Assembly (NCBI GenBank): GCA_905221215.1
Contig: CAJNCI010000009.1
Coordinates: forward strand, 1-56,467
Reading direction: 5' to 3'
Length of the DNA: 56,467 nucleotides
Source of the DNA: a bacterium
GTDB lineage: Bacteria; Bacillota; Bacilli; Lactobacillales; Streptococcaceae
Shown: positions 50,209-56,467 of the stretch, in pieces
Numbering within the stretch: the stretch's first letter is position 1
Layout: every line of letters starts with the position of its first letter
Notes under the pieces: generated by a model
What the model saw: only the letters and a program-made list of their open reading frames with translations
Databases searched by the model: none
Told to the model about the DNA's origin: nothing
Made by a program: the position numbers and the translations under genes

Positions 50209-50463
50209 TTAAATAGTCAAAAATTCAATGACGTCTTCCATCTTGTAAAAAACAGTACGTGTTCCTTCAATTGGGGGTTCAAGACGCTTTAACCCTCTAT
50301 TTTCCCATGATTTTAAAGTATTAGGAGAAATCTGTAAGATTTTAAGTAGTTCTTTTTGTGTGACTATCCCACAAAAATCATTGCTTTGCAATTTTTGTTG
50401 CAGGATAGTAATGAGTGTATGTAGTAGGTTTTCAATTTGGTTTAATTTCGTCATATCCGTCAT
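50209..50463 (-). CDS. Excisionase-like helix-turn-helix protein (84 aa)
   Basis: A short N-terminal coiled region is followed by a MerR/AlpA-like helix-turn-helix (VTQKELLKILQISPNTLKSW) and the wing (ENRGLKRLEPPIEGTRTVFY), ending MEDVIEFLTI. This is the usual form of small recombination directionality factors and lies directly upstream of int. AGAGGAAATTTAT precedes the ATG at 50463. It may also regulate the element. Confidence 0.8.
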   Translation of the reverse strand: MTDMTKLNQIENLLHTLITILQQKLQSNDFCGIVTQKELLKILQISPNTLKSWENRGLKRLEPPIEGTRTVFYKMEDVIEFLTI

Positions 50464-50483
50464 ATAAATTTCCTCTCGTTCTC

Positions 50484-51614
50484 TTACTTGAATATATGCC
50501 ACGGCTCTTTTTCTTTCTTTAGTTCATCTTTTTTATTATTTAGAAAAATAATTGTGTCTGGCGAGGGTTTGTACTTTGTTTTGAAATGAATCAAAACATG
50601 CTTGAAAAATTCCTGAATTGATTCTTTACCGTAAATTTTATCAATCTTGTATAGAAACGATTCTAAACCGCTGTTTTTCAATAAGTAAATATAGGTAGAT
50701 AATAAATCATTTTTTCTTCTTGGTTTTGACCTCAATAAATCAAAATCGGTTGAAACATATTCCAACATAACCTTTGAAATATCCCATAATTCATCATTTT
50801 TGAAAAATAAATATTTGTCCGTAAATCGTTGAAAAATGAGGCTTGACAACTCTTTATCATTCCGACATTTTAAAATATCTAAACCAGTTTGGTTAGCGTA
50901 AGCTTGTCTGATTGACATTTCAAATCGCACCCAATCTTGACATTTTAGGGCTTCGTCATAATAGATACCTTTCTTTTTCTCCTGTTCCAGTTTTTTATCA
51001 TAGATGCGCAGAAGTAGAGAATTTCCCTTGTTTGCTTTGCTACCAATATAAATTGTTTCTACTCTATTGTTTGTATTGAACGTACTGATATTTGACTGAT
51101 TTTTTCTCAATTTAATTGTATTTGTAAAACTGTCAATGTATTTTGATTTTATTGTTGACTTTTTTAACTCCTGATGAATCTGATTCACTTTCAAACCTTC
51201 ATCCTTAAAATCAATCGCAAAATCAATTTTTGAAACTCTACAACTACCACTAAAATAATTTTCTAATTCAAAAAATTTTTGGACTAATTGACGATACGAA
51301 ATTTTTTGATTATCTTCTTCACGTCGTTTCATATAGTGTTTTAAACCTTGACCCGAGAATTTGAGAAAAATTCCCATCCTTGGGCTGTCAGTGTTAAAAC
51401 ATAACAAGATTTCAAATTCATCAAAATTAATAATATAATTGTAGCCTGCAAATCCTTTTTCATTTAACTTGAAATTAACTGTGTACTTTTCTAATTCCAA
51501 TAATTCATCAATTTTTAAACAGATATTAGAAGCAAATGCTTCATAATTAGACATCATTTCATTAAAATCTGGTAAAAATACGAATGAAATTTCATCAACG
51601 TCACATTGAATCAT
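50484..51614 (-). CDS. Rep_trans / MobT-type relaxase
   Basis: The 376-aa protein fits the replication-initiation-factor family (PF02486), which in Tn916 and ICESt3 serves as MobT relaxase. Parts that fit are CRVSKIDFAIDFKDEG (acidic metal site), ETIYIGSKANKGNSLLLRIY and DKKLEQE with WVRFEMSIRQ. AAAGGAGTTATGTT precedes the ATG. A GC-rich inverted repeat lies directly upstream, where oriT is expected. It should nick one strand so the element can transfer with help from a co-resident conjugative element. Confidence 0.82.
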   Translation of the reverse strand: MIQCDVDEISFVFLPDFNEMMSNYEAFASNICLKIDELLELEKYTVNFKLNEKGFAGYNYIINFDEFEILLCFNTDSPRMGIFLKFSGQGLKHYMKRREEDNQKISYRQLVQKFFELENYFSGSCRVSKIDFAIDFKDEGLKVNQIHQELKKSTIKSKYIDSFTNTIKLRKNQSNISTFNTNNRVETIYIGSKANKGNSLLLRIYDKKLEQEKKKGIYYDEALKCQDWVRFEMSIRQAYANQTGLDILKCRNDKELSSLIFQRFTDKYLFFKNDELWDISKVMLEYVSTDFDLLRSKPRRKNDLLSTYIYLLKNSGLESFLYKIDKIYGKESIQEFFKHVLIHFKTKYKPSPDTIIFLNNKKDELKKEKEPWHIFK

Positions 51615-51648
51615 ATAACATAACTCCTTTTAATTATTTTATAGTTAA

Positions 51649-51688
51649 CCCACAGGGGGTGGGATGGGGGTCATTACTAGACCCCCAT
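51649..51688. other. Candidate oriT between relaxase and ATPase genes
   Basis: ATGGGGGT (51664-51671) pairs perfectly with ACCCCCAT (51681-51688). Next to it CCCAC and GTGGG (51649-51653/51659-51663) form another repeat. The G-tract hairpins and the place upstream of a MobT relaxase match the origin of transfer of Tn916-type elements. Confidence 0.6.
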
Positions 51689-51704
51689 GAATGCCAGTAC
51701 CTCA

Positions 51705-53126
51705 TTATTTACGATTTTTTCTTAATCGTTGACCGTATAAAAATGCTCGTTTAAATGTACTAATCTTTTCCAATCCGTGCTCATGTAGATTGATATTCCA
51801 AAATTTTCTGGGTTTGCTGAACTGTCCATCACTAGTCATGATATAGCCTGAGAACCTGGGCGCATGATTATCAATATTATCTGTTTCTCCAAAGACCATT
51901 CGAGCTAATTCGTCAGTTATAGCGCCGTTTGATAGACAGATACGAACACCTAAATTATCTCGTACCGCTGTACTCAAAAGCTCTGCTCGTGGTTGTTGCA
52001 TGCAGATACACATGTAGACACCACTCGAGCGAGAACGCGAAACAATAGACAAGACCAAATCTTGAACCCTTTTTCTCATTTTAGTATCAGTTATACTTGA
52101 CAACATAGCTGAATACTCTTCGATAACACACAACTTCATTTTCATCTCTTTACCGAAATTCACAAAAGTTGCGCCAGTAATGTCATCACGTGCTGACAAT
52201 TTTGCAATTTCTTTTTCACGTTTAATAACTAATTCCAACAATTCTTCAAAATATGCTAAAATCTCTTCACTATCTGATAAAATCACACCTTTTGGAAGAA
52301 AGTCCCATGAACTAAACTCCGATTTTACATCTAAGATTGTTAAATCAACTTCTGAATCAAACATAAAAACTTGCGTGAGTAACGATTTCAGGAAAGTTGT
52401 TTTAGAACTGGATGTATTGCCAACAATTAATGCATGGCAATTTTTTAGCATTGAGAATGTCAAGCCTTTTTCAACTGTTATTTCAAAATCATTGACTGGT
52501 CTTAATTCAGTTATCCTTAGTGGTGTGAACTGTCTTGCTTTTGCTTCTACAATATCATCTAATAAGTAAATGAACTCTGTATTATCTTCACTTAACCAAT
52601 AATCTAAAACAATGAGTGAACGATTTTTACCCACTAAACAAGCTGATAACATTTCCGCAAACTTTTCTAAATCGTCCGTAGTCTGGTCAGCTAATTTTTT
52701 GATTTTAACTGTGATGCGCCTGCTTGACTTCAAGAAGTCCGCATGCGCTTTACTAACATCTATGAATTTGCTACCAACTTTGCGATTCGCAGTTGCTGAA
52801 TCTAACAATGCTTTGTGTGTTTGTCGTTCTATCAATCTTAATTGATAGTATAAAGATACTGACCCGATTTTTGATAGCCTCAAAACAAATCGAACCAATA
52901 AAACAAGATTAACCAAAAGCAAGACAGCTACTCCAATAAGTTCTAAATGAAATCCAAGCTGTGCTTCACTTCTAAAAATCCCAATCTCTGTTCCTTTAAA
53001 TACTAACCATCTAACAACAATCCCAATCGATAGTAACCCAACTCCAAAAATTTGGAGTAGAGTTACAATCTTGGGAAAAGCTGGACTTAAATGACCTGTA
53101 TTTTCATTTAATCTGTATCTAATCAT
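51705..53126 (-). CDS. FtsK/TcpA-type coupling ATPase
   Basis: The 473-aa protein has two N-terminal membrane spans (about 20-43 and 58-85), then an FtsK/HerA ATPase domain. Its P-loop reads VGNTSSSKTT near residue 237, with Ser where the usual Gly precedes Lys. Walker B is KLCVIEEYSA, and ILDVKSEFSSW and RSRSSGVYMCICMQQPRAEL follow family patterns. It probably brings the relaxase-DNA complex to the secretion channel or supports element replication. It overlaps the small gene at 53123 by 4 nt. Confidence 0.85.
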   Translation of the reverse strand: MIRYRLNENTGHLSPAFPKIVTLLQIFGVGLLSIGIVVRWLVFKGTEIGIFRSEAQLGFHLELIGVAVLLLVNLVLLVRFVLRLSKIGSVSLYYQLRLIERQTHKALLDSATANRKVGSKFIDVSKAHADFLKSSRRITVKIKKLADQTTDDLEKFAEMLSACLVGKNRSLIVLDYWLSEDNTEFIYLLDDIVEAKARQFTPLRITELRPVNDFEITVEKGLTFSMLKNCHALIVGNTSSSKTTFLKSLLTQVFMFDSEVDLTILDVKSEFSSWDFLPKGVILSDSEEILAYFEELLELVIKREKEIAKLSARDDITGATFVNFGKEMKMKLCVIEEYSAMLSSITDTKMRKRVQDLVLSIVSRSRSSGVYMCICMQQPRAELLSTAVRDNLGVRICLSNGAITDELARMVFGETDNIDNHAPRFSGYIMTSDGQFSKPRKFWNINLHEHGLEKISTFKRAFLYGQRLRKNRK

Positions 53127-53362
53127 AAATACCTACATATCTCTTGCATTTCTGTTAACATTTTTCGACGCATGAGTTCAAAATACATATACGAGCGAAT
53201 AAAATCAGTGTAACGTCCATCTGAGTAAACCAAACTCAAATTCACGAAAGATGAAACTCGTCCTTGAACCTCAGAACGCATGTATGTTGCTAAAATCTTT
53301 CGAAGTTCTAGAGGAAGAACAAACGCTGTTAAATCATCTAATTCTTTAGAAATATCTTTCAT
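53123..53362 (-). CDS. Small element protein (79 aa)
   Basis: This helical, charged protein begins MKDISKELDDLTAFVLPLEL and ends MLTEMQEICRYL. It has no membrane segment. GAGGAAATAGAT precedes the ATG, and it is translationally coupled to the ATPase gene. Small proteins at this place in Tn916-like modules are of unknown function. No family is recognised. Confidence 0.75.
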   Translation of the reverse strand: MKDISKELDDLTAFVLPLELRKILATYMRSEVQGRVSSFVNLSLVYSDGRYTDFIRSYMYFELMRRKMLTEMQEICRYL

Positions 53363-53375
53363 ATCTATTTCCTCA

Positions 53376-53804
53376 CTACTTCAATCTAACTTCATTAACA
53401 TCTTCTGCCCAGACTTCGATGACATCGAAACTTTTATATTTGTAACGTCCCCTTGGGTTGACTAACTGATATAAATATCTGAACTGAATCTTGTTTGCAA
53501 TTTCAAGGGTTGGAACAACAAGACTAATCAATTTAACCGAGCCATCATCTTTGGGCATTGATAAAAATACTTCATAACCAATTGATTTGTCTGAGAATAC
53601 AGGGGCGTTTTTACCATTTTGATTTTTCTCAAATCCCACAATCGGAAAGTAAGGTTTTGGCTCAGTAACACTTACTGCGACGCATGTAGAAATGTTGCTG
53701 AGAACTGGGGCAGTGCGACGGTCATTTACAATTGAACCTTCTGATTGTTTTGAATTGCTTCCAAACAATCCTGTTTGCAATAATTTGTCATTAACCTGTG
53801 ACAT
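53376..53804 (-). CDS. First gene of the mobilization operon (142 aa)
   Basis: It starts MSQVNDKLLQTGLFGSNSKQ; a polar N-terminus of about 50 residues is followed by a beta-rich part (YEVFLSMPKDDGSVKLISLV; YKSFDVIEVWAEDVNEV). Position matches the Orf22/Orf23-type (DUF961-like) proteins at the head of Tn916 transfer modules, but the sequence match is not clear to me. A hairpin ACTAGC/GCTAGT at about 53819-53836 sits just before the start. Confidence 0.65.
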   Translation of the reverse strand: MSQVNDKLLQTGLFGSNSKQSEGSIVNDRRTAPVLSNISTCVAVSVTEPKPYFPIVGFEKNQNGKNAPVFSDKSIGYEVFLSMPKDDGSVKLISLVVPTLEIANKIQFRYLYQLVNPRGRYKYKSFDVIEVWAEDVNEVRLK

Positions 53805-54228
53805 TGGTATAACCTTTACTAGCTTGAAGCTAGTTCTTTCTGTTGAATCTTTCTTGTAAATATTTGAACGTTCTTAATTTACATTTCAAGTGTATCACGA
53901 TTAAAATTGACTGTCGATTGAGCAAAAAAACAAATATTTTAAAACATTCCCATACAACCATTTTAATCATGTAACATAAAATGAAATTAAGTGATTCATC
54001 ATTACAAGACCAGTATAGCAAAAATCAAATTGTATTCGGTTGAAATAAAATAGACTGTAAAATAAATAGTTTATATACAACTATTATAATTATGTAACGT
54101 AAACTAGTATATATAAAGAAAGAAATAGTTGTATGATAAAGATTTGAAAATAAAATATAAAATTAGTTGTAACATACAATGTTTTATGTTATACTCTAAC
54201 TATAAAACAAATGAAAGTAGGACATTAG
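53805..54228. promoter_or_regulatory. Divergent regulatory spacer with repeated GTAACATAA motifs
   Basis: GTAACATAA occurs at 53971-53979; GTAACGTAA at 54094-54102; GTAACATAC at 54169-54177; and the inverted form TTATGTTAT at 54184-54192. TTGTAA (54167-54172), 17 bp, TATACT (54190-54195) forms the promoter of the 54229 gene, covered by the last two motifs. The region controls both directions. No gene is credible in it. Confidence 0.6.
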
Positions 54229-55305
54229 ATGTTTAAAAACACAGTAGAATTTGTCAAACGTGCAACGATTGATGCAGTACCTGAGAAGATTAAAAATTTC
54301 AAAGATGAACAATTGCAAAAAGGACTAAAATATTATTGGTATATGTTTTTGCATGATGAAAGAATTGGAGAAGTATCTGATATGTTTGCATATTACGGCG
54401 GAAACAAAGACACAGCTAAACAAAAAATGAGTCGATTAATGAAAGATAGTCGAACTCATTTGTCTGAAAATGTTTTAGAGTTGCTTGCTAAAAACATGAA
54501 TTTAAGTGTTTCTGAATTGTTGTGGGGCGATGAAGAAAATTGGAAGAAATTGCTTCCAGCACTTTTCTATTTAATTATTTTTGAATCTATCAGCGCTTCT
54601 GATTTCAGAAAAAATAGAGAGCAACAATTGAAATCGAATGTGCTTGAAGTTTTAAAAGAGTCTGTACTATTTTCAAGTGAATTAGCGAAGAAAGAAATTG
54701 AAGCGGATTTATCTGATGGTATTGTTTCATTTGATATTTTTGATAAGAATTTATTTAAAGTTATTTCAAGACTTTATCAAAAAGAAGTAGAAGAAAAATT
54801 TTACAGACTATTTAAAGAATTTTTTATAGAAGAAAACTATTGTTTGAAAAAATTAGATAATAGAATAATTGATTTTGCGGAACGAGTGTATGTAGATGTT
54901 ATCTTTGATAACAAGAAAACAGAAGACTCTTTAGGGATTCAGGTTTATCAGACTTCAAATTTATTTTTGAATGCTGATTATAGAGAATATAGGACAAGTA
55001 TTATACAAAAGAACTCCTTGAACGAAGTAGTACTAGAAAAGGGGCAAGTATTAGAACATTATTTAGAGGAAGAACAAAGAATGATACTTGAACAAGTTTC
55101 AAAATTCGTAAATGGTTTAGATAAGATTCAAAGAAAACAAGATGAACGATTAGGATATCGAAAGAACAAGAAAAATTTATTCAAATATGGATTTGATTTT
55201 GTTCAATTTGATGAAAAATATTTTAAAGAATCAGAAGAGAAAATAGAAGAAACTATATTATCTACTGAAGAAATGACAGTAGATTTGAAAAAATTAGATA
55301 TGTAA
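54229..55305 (+). CDS. Unknown helix-rich element protein (358 aa)
   Basis: I do not recognise a family. Residues 40-105 read like a degenerate helix-turn-helix (EVSDMFAYYGGNKDTAKQKM; LSENVLELLAKNMNLSVSEL), and the rest is acidic and helical with Lys/Glu-rich ends. AAAGTAGGACATTAG precedes the ATG. It is the only gene reading rightward next to the mobilization operon, behind a promoter covered by inverted operator motifs, so it may repress itself and the operon. An abortive-infection or copy-control role is also possible. Confidence 0.7.
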   Translation: MFKNTVEFVKRATIDAVPEKIKNFKDEQLQKGLKYYWYMFLHDERIGEVSDMFAYYGGNKDTAKQKMSRLMKDSRTHLSENVLELLAKNMNLSVSELLWGDEENWKKLLPALFYLIIFESISASDFRKNREQQLKSNVLEVLKESVLFSSELAKKEIEADLSDGIVSFDIFDKNLFKVISRLYQKEVEEKFYRLFKEFFIEENYCLKKLDNRIIDFAERVYVDVIFDNKKTEDSLGIQVYQTSNLFLNADYREYRTSIIQKNSLNEVVLEKGQVLEHYLEEEQRMILEQVSKFVNGLDKIQRKQDERLGYRKNKKNLFKYGFDFVQFDEKYFKESEEKIEETILSTEEMTVDLKKLDM

Positions 55306-55312
55306 AAAAAAT

Positions 55313-55338
55313 AACCGTTAAGAATTTTCTTAGCGGTT
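55313..55338. terminator. Hairpin between convergent genes
   Basis: AACCGTTAAGAA pairs with TTCTTAGCGGTT (one T-G pair). It serves the gene at 54229 and the repressor on the other strand. Confidence 0.65.
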
Positions 55339-55668
55339 GTTTATGTTCTTTAATAGAGTTGCTATTGCATCAATTATATCTGTTTTTTGTGGTTCTGGTA
55401 TTTGTTCAAGTTGATTGATAATATTTTCAATTTCTTTACTCTTTTCTGGAAAATCAAAATTAAAAAATGATTTTTCATCTACTTCAAGAGCTATAAGTAT
55501 TTTATTCAGTGTTTGTATTTGAAAATTATATTTTTCATTTTCTATGTTGTGGATATGTTTCGAGCCTAGGCCAGCCATTTCAGAAAGTTTTTCTTGGCTA
55601 ATTCCTTTGCTTAATCGCAAATATCTAATTCTTTTAGCAATGAAAGTTTGTAAGTTGTTTTGATTCAT
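55330..55668 (-). CDS. Xre-family helix-turn-helix repressor (112 aa)
   Basis: The helix-turn-helix is at residues 8-65: IAKRIRYLRLSKGISQEKLS, EMAGLGSKHIHNIENEKYN, LNKILIALEVDEKSFF. A short helical tail may dimerise. The ATG at 55668 follows AAAAGGTAAAACT; a longer frame has no site. It is divergent from the surface-protein gene. Palindromes in the 160-bp spacer are its likely operators. It may control the cargo or the element. Confidence 0.85.
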   Translation of the reverse strand: MNQNNLQTFIAKRIRYLRLSKGISQEKLSEMAGLGSKHIHNIENEKYNFQIQTLNKILIALEVDEKSFFNFDFPEKSKEIENIINQLEQIPEPQKTDIIDAIATLLKNINNR

Positions 55669-55732
55669 AGTTTTACCTTTTTCTAATATTATTTTAAAGA
55701 TAAAAATTATAAATAATAAGTAGTACAAATTA

Positions 55733-55788
55733 CACTTATATAATATATAAGTATTGAATATTACACTTTATAATGATAAAATAGTGTA
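55733..55788. promoter_or_regulatory. Palindromic operators between repressor and surface protein
   Basis: ACTTATATAATATATAAGT (55734-55752) is a perfect palindrome. TTACACTT occurs at about 55730 and 55761, with the inverted AGTGTA near 55783. TATAAT at 55769-55774 lies between them. Confidence 0.5.
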
Positions 55789-55834
55789 GTAAAACTATAA
55801 AATAAGCTCACTTTATCAGTCATTAAAGGAGAAG

Positions 55835-56467
55835 ATGATGAAGAAAAGAATAATTTTAAAAAGATTATTATTATCAACAGCAGTATTAACAATTGCATCA
55901 GCAGCTATTTTAGCACAACAACAAAAAGAAGTTATAAAAACAGAACAGATTGAAAGTAAAACTAAAGATATTAATAAAAAATCAGAAAAAGAAGAAAATG
56001 TTCTGAAAAATAATGTAGACAAAGATTCATACTATAACAAAGAAGATGGAATAGTTAATAGACAATGCGAATTTGATTCAGCTAAATATACTGTACATAA
56101 AGAAACATCTGAACATGTTAAACAATTTATTTTCAGTGAAGCGTATAAACATGAAGTGCAACCTACTGAACAACCAACTGTTCCCGAAACACCTATGGTT
56201 TCAGAAAAAGGTGAAGCTCTAGTACAGCCTGAACTTACAGTACCTACTGAAGAACCTGCAACTTCAATCGTACCTGCAACACCATCTGTCGAACAACCTG
56301 CTGTTCCAGAAGCTCCAGTGGTTTCAGAAAAAGGTGAAGCTCTAGTACAACCTGAATTGCCTGAACTTACAGTACCTACTGAAGAACCTACAACTCCAAT
56401 CGTACCTGCAACACCATCTGTCGAACAACCTGCTGTTCCAGAAGCTCCAGTGGTTTCAGAAAAAGGT
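55835..56467 (+). CDS. Start of a proline-rich repeat surface protein (cut by window end)
   Basis: Only the first 211 codons are present, without a stop. The signal peptide is MMKKRIILKRLLLSTAVLTI followed by ASAAILA. A Lys/Glu-rich segment (about 30-105) leads to Pro/Glu/Val repeats with the unit VVSEKGEALVQPELPE, seen three times and cut off at the third. Similar SEKGE..VQP repeats stand before the G5 or protease domains of streptococcal IgA1/Zmp metalloproteases and other wall proteins. AAAGGAGAAG precedes the ATG. It is cargo of the element; the enzyme or adhesin part is outside the window. Confidence 0.8.
   Translation, partial: MMKKRIILKRLLLSTAVLTIASAAILAQQQKEVIKTEQIESKTKDINKKSEKEENVLKNNVDKDSYYNKEDGIVNRQCEFDSAKYTVHKETSEHVKQFIFSEAYKHEVQPTEQPTVPETPMVSEKGEALVQPELTVPTEEPATSIVPATPSVEQPAVPEAPVVSEKGEALVQPELPELTVPTEEPTTPIVPATPSVEQPAVPEAPVVSEKG

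Noticed and set aside
53830..54021. A 63-codon minus-strand open frame before the mobilization operon
   Set aside because: It lies in an AT-rich spacer over a GTAACATAA motif, has no ribosome site and no family-like sequence; treated as chance.
1..56467. tRNA and rRNA genes
   Set aside because: No cloverleaf-like or rRNA-like segment was recognised on either strand in the intergenic regions.

Overview
The window is chromosomal DNA of the Streptococcus mitis group, most likely S. pneumoniae or a very close relative. Three BOX-type dispersed repeats (about 30971, 38531 and 41764), a choline-binding surface protein, ComAB, BgaC, a PavB-like SSURE adhesin beside TCS08 and the order comAB - pur - bgaC/PTS/agaS/galM - trkH/cabP - pavB - rr08/hk08 - rpsD all point there. 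Species is inferred from gene content and order, not from a search.

1-2960: a bacteriocin-type small-peptide region in front of comAB. It holds three tandem copies of a 16-residue peptide gene, four double-glycine leader peptides, a leaderless partner, several small membrane (immunity-like) proteins and at least two decayed peptide genes. 3004-6519: comA and comB, the exporter of double-glycine peptides, behind a two-repeat ComE-type box.

6611-23937: the purine biosynthesis run purC-L-F-M-N-(small membrane protein)-H, then an AT-rich three-gene island (sce7726-like nuclease fold, sce7725/Beta-like protein, RES-domain protein with Cys-rich head; 16200-19078), then purD, a densely structured RNA region, purE-K, a small protein, and purB. 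The island separates purH from purD, and purD has its own promoter and a PurR-box-like site. It is the strongest candidate here for an under-described system, plausibly anti-phage.

24149-32276: a GntR/HutC repressor, then bgaC, a mannose-family PTS (IIB, IIC, IID, IIA), the sugar isomerase agaS and galM, for uptake and catabolism of host-glycan galactosides or amino sugars. 32420-42964: a CAP-domain choline-binding protein, a two-domain VOC protein behind a palindromic operator, a hexapeptide acetyltransferase, a VTC-domain/DUF4956 pair divergent from a beta-helix lipoprotein, a nucleoside phosphorylase-like protein, TrkH/CabP potassium uptake, and a GT2 glycosyltransferase. 43080-48009: PavB-like adhesin, two-component system 08, and rpsD with a long leader.

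48150-56467: an Fst-type type I toxin-antitoxin locus next to rpsD, then an integrative mobilizable element read mostly on the minus strand: tyrosine integrase, excisionase-like protein, Rep_trans/MobT relaxase, candidate oriT, FtsK/TcpA-type ATPase and two small proteins. Its right part carries an unknown helix-rich protein behind repeated operator motifs, a helix-turn-helix repressor and the start of a proline-rich surface protein that runs off the window. The far end of the element is not in view.
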